A DNA stretch of 64,000 nucleotides from Hydractinia symbiolongicarpus (lineage: Eukaryota; Cnidaria; Hydrozoa; Anthoathecata; Hydractiniidae), in NCBI RefSeq assembly GCF_029227915.1, contig NC_079875.1, forward strand, positions 16,919,001 through 16,983,000, written 5' to 3'. Both the position numbers and the translations under genes were made by a program. Positions 12,137 through 22,512 of this stretch are shown here, piece by piece (position 1 is the first letter of the stretch; each line of letters starts with the position of its first letter). The notes below the pieces were generated by a model that saw only the letters and a list, made by a program, of their open reading frames with translations, did not search any database and had not been told where the DNA came from.

Positions 12137-12480
12137 GAGGTATACTAGCAGAACCTAGACTTTTACTTTCCAAACCTTGAATAATATCAAGCACCTCCTG
12201 TGAAGTAACGTTGGATAACAAAAATTCATTGTCTTGTCTATTTTTAAAGAACTTGTCAGGCGAGATGTTCTTTTAGGAATACTTTTATCTAAATTAGGAC
12301 CAACATTCATGAAAAAGTCGTTCACATGATTTGCTTTCATTTTTGGATCATTGATAATCAAACCAATGACAAGTTGAGAAATGCGTTGGTTTGAGTTGTT
12401 TGTTGTGTTGATTAAATAGAGAATACCTTGCCAATTTTTCTTTATATTATTGCTATGAGTTAGAAAGTAAGAATTTTTTC
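12137..12480 (-). pseudogene. LINE RT N-terminal region
   Basis: The minus strand reads NNIKKNWQGILYLINTTNNS, then KANHVNDFFMNVGPNLDKSI and FLLSNVTSQEVLDIIQGLES, ending at the MITE insertion. This is the segment between endonuclease and RT motif 1 in CR1-like elements. One frameshift lies near 12,240. Confidence 0.75.
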
Positions 12481-12554
12481 ATAAGTGCATGTCTATCTAC
12501 AAAGCATTCGAGCTGCCATGAAAAATCATTCATTAAGTTATTGCCTATCGACTT

Positions 12555-14085
12555 TGGCATTTGGGTGGCAGGGAAAAAGATTGGGTGCTAGGTGAAGCAA
12601 AGTAATTATCAGTTCATTCCTTCAAACAAAGGTATTCTTGACTTTTAATGAATTCAATTAGGTCAGAAGGCATCAACCTACACTCGATAATAGTTTATAA
12701 CTCCAACGATGTACCCTTTAGAAGAAATCCACAGTGAAAACATTTCTTCACCAAATCCTAGCCTCTTTTTTCCTGCCACAGAAAAGCCAGAGCCAAGGAA
12801 CGTAAACAAATGACGTCATGCTGGAATTCATCTATAATTTTTTTCACAATACCTATGCACTTTACAAGGAGGACCACATGCAATATGACAAGTGAAACGA
12901 ATTTTATAGAATTTAAAAGTAGAATTTTAAAGTGTGTGTTAAGTTATTTATTATTGTTTTTGTTTCTGATTTTGTAATCTAATGGTCGATGACTGTATGC
13001 GCTGAAATGACTGATTTATCTAAATTTTGATGTGTTTCATAACCTTCTTGTGGCAGATTGATGGGTAATGGCAATATACGACATGCTAAATGAAATTATT
13101 TTTGTTGATTTAGATGTGTTCCAAAACTAATCTTTTCTACATTTTGTGTAAACTTTTGTTTACGAACCGTATACAATGTATATAATGAAAATAATTATTT
13201 TTTTAATTCAAGTTTATTCTTTGCTTATTGATTTTTTGACATTTAGGTTCAAAATTGTTGGTAAAGGGTAGTATGGATCATCATAGTAAAAAAGAAAAAT
13301 TTTCGTGTTCCTAATTGGTTGACATTTACATTTCGTGTAAACTTTGTGGGCGAGAATGGTATGCAACTGACTGATTTTTGTAGATTTACATTTATTGTTT
13401 TCTTATTTATGGCTTTTTCATATTTTTGTATAAGCTTTTAAGGGAAAGACAATATTTAAAATGTGTAAAGAACTTATTTTTGTTGATTTGTGCTAACTCT
13501 TGCAAGCCAACTTTTTGACATTCCAGAATAAAATACTGAGGGTTTTTAACATAATCACAAGATGTACATATTTGAGATGCGTTGTTTCTTACATTGTTAT
13601 TATCCGTGTTGTGACTGTTGGTGTTCTTACTGTCGGTTTTGTGAGTATTGGTGTGGTGAGTGTCGATGTTGTGAGTATGGTTGTTGTGACCTTTTATCAA
13701 CTAAATTTTGCACGTTGCAACGAAAAAATAACGATGGCGAATTCTTGTAGATTGTCCAACGAGCTGATAATAGCTCTATTTAATAATAGCCGTCGTCTGT
13801 CTTCGTGTGTGCGAAAACCGCGTCCTGTTGATAATCGAACCATTGACATCGAATGAGATTTGGAAACGAAGTAGTTTTGTAAATGGTCACTTTTTTAAAG
13901 CCAGGGTGTGTTTCAAAAATGTCTCTGTACTTTTCACAAGTTAAAAAGTTCTAAATTATTTTTATGTCATTTGATATGTGTTTAAAAATGCCTATTAGTG
14001 ATGTATGAATGAATAAATTTTGATTAACTATCGCTGAAAAAATCGTTTAAAAAAACCATGCTCAAAAGGTATACCGTCACCTTAA
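12555..14085. other. Unassigned block between endonuclease and RT halves of the LINE
   Basis: About 1.5 kb that does not read as LINE. Its right edge (14,064-14,083, AAAAGGTATACCGTCACCTT) resembles the TIR of the MITE at 11.3-12.1 kb at about 15 of 20 positions and is followed by TAA, so it may be a diverged relative. I could not find a convincing left TIR; GGGTGGCAGG at 12,564 is only a partial match. A GT-rich minisatellite lies at 13,600-13,690. Confidence 0.4.
13600..13692. repeat. GT-rich minisatellite
   Basis: Irregular copies of a unit of about 12 bp, GTGTTGTGAGTR or GTGTTGTGACTG, repeated seven to eight times. It makes valine-rich or Asn/Thr/His-rich open frames on both strands that I do not regard as genes. 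Confidence 0.6.
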
Positions 14086-14104
14086 GGACATGCTCCATAT
14101 AAAA

Positions 14105-14600
14105 AAAATCGTCTAAATTTTGTCTAGGATGTCGGTAGACACAACCACAAATAATGTTTTTATTTGTTTTGTTAGAGATCTCAATCCAAGTACTCTGGAA
14201 CTGATCAGATTTAGCTCCAAGGTCATGTCTTGTAAAAGGTTTTTAAAGACTATTAACAAAAAAGAGTGTACCACCTTTAGCTTTGTTTGTTGGTGTAGGA
14301 AATATGTCACAACTGGCAATGGAAATGTTGGAAATCCATCATTTTGCTCAGATGTTTCTGAGATTGTAATGATATCAAGAAGTGACAGTCAGATAAAAAT
14401 TTTACACACCAAAGGCAATACCAGCAGTGATTGTCAAGCTCATTTGTGGTTAGATCATTTTAGGTTGTTGGTGATGTCCCATCACATGTAATGTGACACC
14501 ATTTATCATAAAGGTCACACTAAATAGCTTTTTGATTACACAAAACATTTTTGTTGCAAACACTACAAAGCCATTTTAAATTTAGTTGGATTTGGATTTA
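14105..14600 (-). pseudogene. LINE endonuclease domain with upstream PHD-like zinc finger
   Basis: The minus strand reads WLCSVCNKNVLCNQKAI, then CDLYDKWCHITCDGTSPT, a C4HC3-type PHD-like finger, at 14,600-14,490. Then comes an AP-endonuclease-like region with ISETSEQNDGFPTFP, followed in shifting frames by readings of the type LGAKSDQFQSTWIEI and NIICGCVYRHP, which match the substrate-binding stretch of CR1-type endonucleases. An N-terminal PHD finger is known in several CR1/L2-type elements. Confidence 0.7.
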
Positions 14601-14690
14601 GGGGAGTGTTGTTAATTAACACCTCTTTGATCCCGTCATTAGTCACACTCAGTTTGAGTTGAGAAGAATTAAAGGGCATTTAACTCAGCT

Positions 14691-15760
14691 GTTGTAGAAA
14701 AGAGAATAAGAACAAGTGAAAAAAGAGGAAGCAAAGAGAACTACACCAAAAAAACAAACCAAAAGCAACTAATTTGGTAACAAAATGTGGAATTGAATTA
14801 AAGCTTGCAAAATGTATGCAAAAAACAGTCAAAAAACAAACACGAAACAGAAAAACGCACAAAAAAAGTATGAAACTATGACTGAAAGCAAGGAATATCC
14901 GACAAACAGGGGCAGAATAATTCAAAAAGAGTGTAACAGAGTAAGACTAACCTTTTCAGATACAATTTCCACTTGCCTTCGCTAAGTGTGTAGCAAAAAA
15001 TGTCTACAAAATACCAATAAAATGACACAAAACGGCTTACACGAAAAGATGAAAGAATGGACATTGAGTTCAGATCATTCAATACATTGATCCTCAGTCT
15101 TATGAGATCCAAATGGGAAACGGACACATAACATGCCAAAACCAAATTAGCCCTAAAAAGTTGTTTACAATCTCTGCCTCCTAAGGCCCACGATTAGAGG
15201 TCCCTAGGTTGTTGTCAAACACGAAAATGACAGCAACAGTTCAAATACAACACAGACGAAAGCAACGAGTTAACAATTAGTGAGGACAAGATAAGCAAAA
15301 ACACACAAAAAAACGAGAATAGTACTGTTTATATAACAAAATCTGATTGACTATCAAAGAAACCCAAACTCTTACATTTATAGGAAACTTTATTGGACAT
15401 TTATAGTTGTCAACAATTTGTGTTTGAAACTTTTTATTACATTCCAGAGATTGGTTAACCCTATTCCAACTGGACCAAATGGTCCCCTCTATCAGTTTTT
15501 TTTTGCATAACTTTTCATCCGATTATGATATGAGGATCTAAATATGGCAAATATTTTTTTTGAAAAATATATGCTCACCTTCAGCATTCATTCATTTTAT
15601 TGACATTGTCAAAATCCAAAAAATAAGATATTTCATAAACTTCAAACAGAATGCAAAAGTTCCCTCTGGAACAAAAGTAATTAAATTTTAAGCAGATAGC
15701 TGCATTTTTAACAAATTCCAAGCAAAAATTTATTGCTGGCATTTTGTTTCTTTTATGACG
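14691..15760. other. Non-coding stretch, possibly 5' region of the LINE
   Basis: AT- and purine-rich text with many AACAAA-type runs (14,690-15,330), which may be the 5' UTR of the minus-strand LINE. Nothing else recognised up to the TA-flanked element at 15,766. Confidence 0.4.
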
Positions 15761-15765
15761 TACTA

Positions 15766-16637
15766 CAGTACTGTGAAAAGGTTTGTTAACATCATGTTCG
15801 TGTTACAAGCGTGGTGCACACGAACCACGATAAAATCGTGGTCTTTATGTATAACAAACATTCAAGTATTCTATTGTGGCCACCACGCTAATATTATTAT
15901 CTCCACGAAGGATCGTTTGTCCCACGATTATTTTCGCAAGCTCCACGATTTTTATAGCCAGTATAATTTAATTTTTTTTCTTTTCAAAAAATTCTTTCAT
16001 TAAAGTTAATTTGTTTGTTTCAGGTTTTATCAAGTTAAAAAAGCATATTCGTAGTTTTTGCTTGGTGTATACTTTTACGTTATGGACGCGATTGTATTTT
16101 TACGAAATGTCATTTGTCTAGAAAAGTTAAATTTGTCTGCGCTGATAGAAATGCTTTTTAGATTGCATTTTAAAAGTTTCAAAACGAAAAGCGGCGTTAG
16201 AAATGTTTTTTAAGATCGCATTTTAAAATTTTATAAACGAAAAGCGGCGATAGAAATGTTTTTTTAGATTGCATTTTAAAAGTTTATAAAAGAAAAGCGG
16301 CGATAGAAATGTTTTTTTACATCGTAATTTTGATTCACGAACAATTAAAATCTATTATGTAGCTAGCTTTATGACAACAAATTAAAACAACAAGTTAATT
16401 TATTTTTTTGCCGTCGGTTTTAATTTAATTGATAAACTAATACTGTTTTTGTTGTTTTACAATAAAAGTTATTTAATGTGGACACCACAGTGTAATGTTT
16501 ATTTTTTGTTCGTGTAGTCCATGAAACATGATTGTATAGTCCATGATTGTTAAAAAAACGCATTGCAGGCTATCGTGGGTCCTGCGTAACATAAAATAAA
16601 CACAAACCACGATGTTAACAAACCTTTCACAGTACTG
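15766..16637. mobile_element. 872-bp TIR element flanked by TA (family CAGTACTGTG, copy 1)
   Basis: Starts CAGTACTGTGAAAAGGTTTG and ends with the complement, one A shorter; TA lies on both sides (15,764-15,765 and 16,638-16,639). The first and last 150 bp are packed with CCACGAT/ATCGTGG heptamers in both orientations. No transposase frame. Contains a 53-bp tandem repeat at 16,143-16,320. The TA duplication and CAGT ends suggest a Tc1/mariner/pogo-type source. The second copy (17,895-19,929) lies in the opposite orientation. Confidence 0.85.
16143..16320. repeat. 53-bp tandem repeat, about 3.3 copies
   Basis: Units start near 16,143, 16,196, 16,249 and 16,302. Each has (G/T)ATAGAAATG with a T run, then a GCATTTTAAAA stretch and CGAAAAGCGGCG. 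It lies inside the TA-flanked element. Confidence 0.75.
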
Positions 16638-17159
16638 TATAAATGTGCCAAGTTTGATTCAATTTGAACAACCCTTTGAAAAGTGGATTCCGTTAGCTAG
16701 TTATATGGCTATAACTAGGCTAGCTACACCTCAAGGCTGATTAGTGGTTATACAGTCAGGGTAAACACTTAATTAGGCCACAGTAGGCTAATTAGGGTAT
16801 ACAACCTATTTAGGGGACTCATTGTAGCCTAGGCGATATGTAACCTAGTTAAGACATTACAATATTTAAAGGCTTTTCAAACACACCTAAGACAAAATCG
16901 CAAAAAATCTTTGTTCAGTAGGGATAGTCTATGCAACCATGATTCCAAAATTGTCACTCGTGCCTCGATATGTTCGCGCAATTAAGAATTATGTTAAAAT
17001 GAAATATATAACCTAATTAGGTTAAGTGTCGCCTATTTAGGTGACATTTTCATCCACCATATTTATTTTTTCCCTGCGGCGTGAATGGCTGAAATCCATT
17101 ATTTAAAACAACAAATGGGGTCACACGAGGTTTGGGCCTTAAGTTACCAATGCAAATCA

Positions 17160-17892
17160 TCATCATCATTCTTGGCTTAGCGTCCGTTTTCCATGCTAGC
17201 ATGGGTTGGACGGGGTATATTAATGACCCTCTTCCAATCTGATCTAGACTGTGTTAGATCTAAACTCAAATTCCTCTGTATCAAGTCTGTCCTTATAACC
17301 TCATGCCAAGTCTTTCTCGGTCTGCCTCTGGGCTTTGCCCCAGGAACTATCAAGTCCCTACACTTTCTTACCCAATTATCCTCCTCCATTCTTTCCAAGC
17401 GCCCCTGCCAATTCAATCTTCTTATCTGGATAACATCTTTAATTCTACGGAGACTTAGCATGCTTAGCTCATCTGAACTCTTTCTGTCTCTCAGACTGGC
17501 GTTACACATCCACCTAACCATTCTCATATCATTCCTTTATAAACAGTCAAGATCTTCCTGCTTCACTGCCCATGTCTCACTACCGTACAACATAACACTT
17601 CTTACACAGGCCTCATACAACCTACCTTTTACCTCAATTGACAGCACTCTACTAGTCAACAAAGGAAGTAACTCTCTGAACTTTTTCCCAGCAGAACCTA
17701 TCCTGCAAGTAACACTTCTTCCAACACCCCCTTCACTGCCCAACATATCACCTAAGTAACAAAAGTTCTCAACTATCTCTAACGAGCCACTGTTGTACAT
17801 CATTAAAGCTGGAAATACTTCATTCTCTATAATCTCACCTTTGCAACTCTTGCATACAAACTGAATGTCAGCTCTTAACCTTCCTCTAATAC
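17160..17892 (-). pseudogene. LINE ORF2 C-terminal part with (GAT)n tail, copy A (3' portion)
   Basis: The minus strand reads MMYNSGSLEIVENFCYLGDM, then SETWAVKQEDLD, RMVRWMCNASLRDRKSSDEL and GRPRKTWHEVIRTDL, ending just before TCATCATCATC at 17,158-17,170 (a GAT-type tail on the transcript). A frameshift and a small deletion at about 17,455-17,530 break the frame. It continues after the inserted element at 19,930-20,407. Closely similar pieces lie at 40.5-41.4, 59.83-59.9 and 60.06-60.52 kb. Confidence 0.85.
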
Positions 17893-17894
17893 TA

Positions 17895-19929
17895 CAGTAC
17901 TGTGAAAAGGTTTGTTAACATCGTGGTTCGTGTTTATTTCATGTTACGCACGAACCACAATAGCCCACGATACGTATTTTTTTAAAAATCGTGGACCTCA
18001 CGATCATGTTTCGTGGACTACACGAACGAAAATTAAATATTACATCGTGGCTTCCACGATAGATAACTTCTATTGTAAAACAACAAAGACCGTATTAGTT
18101 TATCAATTAAATTAAAAACCGACAGCAAAAAAATAAATTAACATTTTTTTGTTTTAATTTGTTGTTATAAGGCTAGCTATATAAAAGATTTTAATCCTTC
18201 GTGAATCAAGCGCCGTCCATAGGGTATTAAATAAAACTGTAAAATTTTAAATAATTCTTTCACAAATTTATTTCTATTTTTTTTTTAAAAACGCATCTCT
18301 GTTCTAAATAAATGTTATAAAGGTTGTTTCATTTTAGTGTTACTCATCGTCACAAGCATGGTATATACAATCAAGCAACTTTATTTCATGAATTTAAATT
18401 TTAAGCTCAAATGAAAAAAAATTTATACGACTATACGTTCTTATAACAATACGGAAGTTTTTACGCAGAATATCCACTTCTTTTCCCATGGTTGCGCTTC
18501 AAAAAATATGAAAGTCAAGATACTTGTTCTTACGGTTTTTAAACATATATACCTTACTGTCGCTAACGCTTTATTACTTGGTGAAACAGGTCTAATATTA
18601 TCTGGCGATTTCTGGTTATTATACATTTTTTTTAAAAGAGCGAGGTTAGTATTTTTTTTACACTTTCTTTTTCCACGCCAGGGCTTCAACCCTGGGGGCG
18701 AGTTGATTTTTTTAAAGTTTTTTATAAGAGTTTTTTCGTAACCCTTTCTCAGCCTTAAATTTCCTTATTTGTTTTCTTCCAAAATATTAAAATTTTTAAA
18801 TAGATTGTTAAAATTATACTATTAAAAATCTGTTCGTAAAAAGTAAAATAATAGATTCAGAAATAAAGTCGCATTGAACTGCTGATCACGTTCTTATGAA
18901 CTATTTTTTTATAACAACAAAATACCTGCATCAGGTTTTACGTTCATAAAAAGTCCACGTGGCTTCTGTTATTGAATAATTAATTATTAATGATGTGAAG
19001 TTTCGAAGCATTTTCTGTACAAATAAAATAGACAAAAATGACCTTTTGATCATTAAAAAAATGTTTGAAAATAATATTTCTTTCATGAATTTTAGACTCA
19101 TATTGCGCGGGATTTTAGGCTGAGCATGTTCTTATAAACAAATTTTTATTAAGAAATAATGTGTCTAATTTTACGTTCATAAAAAGTTCACGTAGCTTCT
19201 GTTATTGAATAATAGGTCATTCTTTTTTGTTTAAGATTTATTATTCGCTGTCTGAAATATTTTGGAAGCACCATGTCTTGATTTGTAAATTGTATAAATG
19301 GTTTCGCCAAACAGAGCATCCATATTTAACTTTTTTTTTCAAAGAGAAACTAATTGCTCAGCTGACTTTTAAAGACGCCGACAAAATTAGAGAAAGATAC
19401 ATCGGCAAAATAGATAAGACATAAAAGAAAGAAAAACTCAATGACCAAATACGCTTTTAAAATCTACTTTAATTTAATGACTGTTAAATATTTTGCATAT
19501 ATTTTCGGTTCAACGTTTTCTTGAACAGAGTTCTTTTGGCAAAAAAATATCGGCAAAACAATGAGATGTGTTTGAGACAGGCGTTATTGAAGTTTTAAAA
19601 ACTGAAATTAAATTATGGTCAGACAAATTTAACTTTTCTTTACAAAATAACATTTCGTACAAAACATTTAATTGCGTCCGTTCGTAAAACTCAATAAAAC
19701 AAATTACCGACGCTTTTGAAAAGAAAAAAAATTAAATCTATATAATTCGTGGAGCTCGCGAAAAAGATCGTGGGACACACGATCCTTCGTGGAGATAATT
19801 ATATTAGCGTGGTGGCCACGATAGAATGTTTGAATATTTGTTATACACGAAGACCACGATTTTATCGTGGTTGGTGTGCACCACGCTCATTACACGAACA
19901 CGATGTTAACAAACCTTTTCACAGTACTG
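17895..19929. mobile_element. 2.0-kb TIR element flanked by TA (family CAGTACTGTG, copy 2)
   Basis: Ends CAGTACTGTGAAAAGGTTTG and CCTTTTCACAGTACTG, with TA on both sides (17,893-17,894; 19,930-19,931). Outer 300-400 bp on each side match copy 1 in reverse orientation. The middle (about 18,200-19,440) is extra and holds a direct repeat of about 110 bp (around 18,880-18,990 and 19,110-19,220, both with ACGTTCATAAAAAGT and GCTTCTGTTATTGAATAAT). The insert sits inside LINE copy A. LINE copy B at 40,640-40,665 gives the empty site with a single TA. Confidence 0.9.
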
Positions 19930-20407
19930 TACTGCACTTCTTATGTACCCAATGCTTGCAAGTCAGACAAAAAATTGAGTTACAACCAACCCCTTTCCTG
20001 CAAACTCCACAAGGCCACTTTCCAACTACAAGGTCACACTTGGCTGCAATGCTACTAATCATGACTTTAGACTTTGCTGTGTTTACCTTTAGCCCTTTCT
20101 CTTCTAGTCCTTTCTTCCACTTCTCAAACTTTTCAACTAATTCTTCCATCGACTCTGCTATGAGAACCAAATCATCTGCATACAATAACTCCCATGGACA
20201 ACCTGTTCTGAACTCCATCGACAGCGCTTCTAAGACTAGAACAAACAACAAAGGACTAAGTACAGAACCCTGATGTACACCAACATTTACACTAAATTCA
20301 TCACTAAGTGAATCGTTAATCCTGACACGACTTCTAGCATTGCTGTACATAGACTGTACCATCGTAACTAGCCACTCATCCACACCTAATTTTCTCATAG
20401 CCCACAA
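19930..20407 (-). pseudogene. LINE reverse transcriptase part of copy A
   Basis: The minus strand reads MWAMRKLGVDEWLVTMVQSM, then GVHQGSVLSPLLFVLVLEAL, the catalytic LLYADDLVLIAES, and MEELVEKFEKWKKGLEEKGL. A Cys/His cluster follows (CGVCRKGVGCNSIFCLTC, HWVHKKC) before the insertion. The HQG in place of PQG is seen in RTE-like and related elements. The 5' part is absent (5'-truncated at about 20,410). The clade is uncertain (RTE-like or related). Confidence 0.85.
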
Positions 20408-20629
20408 TGCAAATAAGACAATAATTGGTCAAAATTATCTGCAAAGTGGACAGATTTGATTCACATGAAAATTGTAGTGCGAAACGCAATGATTTCGACG
20501 TATTTACAACGGAAAGTTTTCGTTCGCCTAGTTAGACTACAGGTAGCCTAATTAAACTACATCACGTCGCCTAACTAAATGACTCGCCTAATTAGGTCAT
20601 GCCGCCTAATTAGGTGTTTACCCTGACTG

Positions 20630-20801
20630 TTATAGCTCTCGTACTTTGTGCGGGAGACCAGGGTTTGATTGCTCTTGACGGCGATTCAACATGGGCGACT
20701 GAATGTTACCATAGCCCGGATTAACCCAAGCCATGTGAGGGAAATTGGGAAGATGGCTCCAGGTGTGGGCTGTTGGATGTTGCCGGGAGTTGTCTAGTAG
20801 A
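20630..20801 (+). mobile_element. SINE, 3' part of a copy split by the TIR element
   Basis: Continues the SINE head left at about 16,731-16,752 (GGCTGATTAGTGGTTATA). Here TTATAGCTCTCGTACTTTGTG, the box B (GGGTTTGATTGCTC) and the body follow, up to GTTGTCTAGTAGAG, where the next SINE starts. Confidence 0.8.
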
Positions 20802-21310
20802 GGCGCCGTAGATTAGTGGTTATAGCTTTCGTACTCTGTGCGGGAGACCGAGGTTCGATTCCTCTTGACGGCGATTCAACATGTGCAAGTGAATGTTACC
20901 ATAGCCCCGGGTTAACCCAAGCCATGTGAGGGAAATTGGGGAGATGGCACACTGTGTGTGGGCCGTTGGATGTTGCCGGGAGTTGTCTAGTAGAGCGTGG
21001 GCCCTAGTAATTGGGTCTGCGTAGCTCAAAATGAGCATTAAATACTCTAGGACTCTCCATCTAAGCCATGGCCCCTCCTGGAAATAATAGACAGGGTATA
21101 TCCCTCGATATTTGTGAGGCTAGCCATGTAAAATATGCACATCTAGAGCGCTGGCCCTAATAATTGGGACTGGGTAGCTCAAAACGAGCATTAAATACTC
21201 TAGAACTCTTCATCTAAGCCATGGCCCTTCTTGGAAATAATAGACAGGGTATATCCCTCAATATTAGTGAGGTTAGCCATGTAAAATATGCACATATATC
21301 TATCTACCTA
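20802..21310 (+). mobile_element. SINE with partly duplicated 3' body
   Basis: GGCGCCGTAGATTAGTGGTT starts the tRNA-like head; box A is TAGATTAGTGG and box B GGTTCGATTCC. The 3' half (GGTCTGCGTAGCTCAAA, CATTAAATACTC, CCATGGCCCCTCCTGGAAAT, TGTGAGGCTAGCCATG, AAAATATGCACAT) occurs twice in tandem (about 21,000-21,145 and 21,150-21,295). The tail is ATCTATCTACC, and AGCT-rich palindromic sequence follows to 21,343. Confidence 0.8.
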
Positions 21311-21343
21311 GTAGAGCTAGCTAGCTAGAGCTAGCTAGCTACC

Positions 21344-22020
21344 TAAAAAAATTATATTCTTTTAAATAATGTTTAAAAATAATATAATACCTTTTTGCTA
21401 CACCAGTATTGTTTTCAAAACGAAAGTGGGAAACGAACACCCATGCTATTTGTTTTGTGCTTTAACTTTTTGGACATAACTGGTTACCTTTTTTTTTTTG
21501 CCATAAAGCACATGACATGTTTATTTTGATTTATTTCAGCAACAACCGACTAGGACCGTCGTCCCACACAAAGTGGGGCGCTTTCACTTAGTAGAACACT
21601 TAAACATATTCCAAGTAGGGAAAAACTATTCAAAGTAAAATAATATTTCTATCAAGATTTCATATTTTATACAAATAGTACAAAAGGAGGGCAACAGGAG
21701 GGCTTCGTGTTCATTGGTTGATTTTAATCTTTGTTTGCTTTGAGAAATTTGTTTTTTAATTGGTGGATTTGAATTTTAGGCTAGCCGCAAACTTTTTTGA
21801 TATTTTGAATAAGCAACTAAATTTTGTTTCATGTCTATCCACTTTTTTGAAATTATGAATAGGCAAGAGCAACAGGACTAATGGGCTTCCGTAACTAACA
21901 AACATGTTGGTCCCGTTTGTCAAAACAAGTTGGCACAACATGCTGGAAACCCGAAAATTTTTTGCACATGATCAAGAATTTTATCATTTTGTGTCGATTC
22001 GAATTTTAAAACAATGTTGG
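21344..22020. other. Unassigned stretch
   Basis: AT-rich. Contains two related phrases ACATGTTGGTCCCGTTTG (about 21,902) and ACAATGTTGGCACCGTTTGC (about 22,012), a diverged internal duplication at the edge of the LINE 3' end. No gene seen. Confidence 0.4.
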
Positions 22021-22029
22021 CACCGTTTG

Positions 22030-22512
22030 CGCTTTGCGTCAACATGTTCACGCAACATTGGTGAATTTCGTGGCCCAAAACTATGGAGCATGCTTCTAAA
22101 CGATGAGATAAAAAGCATTCCATCTACAAAACAATTTAAAATTGCACTAAGAAATCAGCTGTTACGAAGTAATAACGAACAAGTCTTCTTCTGAAACAAC
22201 ACTACGTGTGATAATTAAACGCTTTCTTTTATTTAACATAACATTTAATATCTTATTAAGTTTTTAATTATCAATTTTTATTTGACGCTCTTTTTAATGA
22301 CGGCTATGTAAGGTGTGAGATGATAAGACTGCATAGTCTTCTACTTACTCCTGCCATTTTATTCTACGTACGTGATACAGTTATGTATATATATATATAT
22401 ATCCCAATGTAGAAATTTATGCTTGTACTTATGTGTATGTAGAACTTGTATCTGTAATTTTGAAATGGTTGTATGTAAATTTCTTTTGGCGAAAAAAAAT
22501 AAATAAATAATT
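22030..22512 (+). mobile_element. 3' end of a CR1-like LINE (plus strand)
   Basis: The plus frame ending at 22,194 reads RNIGEFRGPKLWSMLLNDEI, then PSTKQFKIALRNQLL and a stop, the usual CR1/L2-type ORF2 C terminus (GPKLWN.LP..I, then FK..L). A 3' UTR with (TA)n at about 22,386-22,402 ends in an A-rich AAAAAAAATAAATAAATAA tail. Confidence 0.65.

Larger units (their letters stand above)
9780..14690 (-). mobile_element. CR1-like non-LTR retrotransposon (LINE), degraded and interrupted
   Basis: Reading from high to low coordinates: a PHD-like finger (14,590-14,500), an AP-type endonuclease (14,500-14,105), a foreign or deleted block (14,085-12,555), the RT N-terminal region (12,480-12,137), a MITE (12,133-11,330), the RT catalytic region (11,326-10,635), then the connection and C terminus down to a stop near 9,874. 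The C terminus has LWNSL and VFKINLKNY, usual for CR1-type ORF2 ends. A short (GATACA)n stretch and about 90 bp of 3' sequence follow. Stops and frameshifts make it inactive. Confidence 0.8.
16753..20629. mobile_element. 3.9-kb TIR element (CAGTCAGGG...CCCTGACTG) splitting a SINE
   Basis: Left end CAGTCAGGGTAAACAC, then TTAATTAGGC; right end GCCTAATTAGG, then TGTTTACCCTGACTG. TTATA stands on both sides (16,748-16,752 and 20,630-20,634), and joining the flanks recreates the SINE text GATTAGTGGTTATAGCTCTC. A 3-bp TAT duplication with one more base in the TIR would fit as well. Both subterminal regions are full of CCTAATTAGG-type palindromes. The interior is a LINE fragment, itself split by the element at 17,895-19,929. 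No transposase found. The superfamily is uncertain. Confidence 0.8.

Noticed and set aside
13500-13856. 118-codon plus frame rich in valine and its minus-strand Asn/Thr/His counterpart
   Set aside because: Generated by a GT-rich minisatellite; no family features and no splice context.
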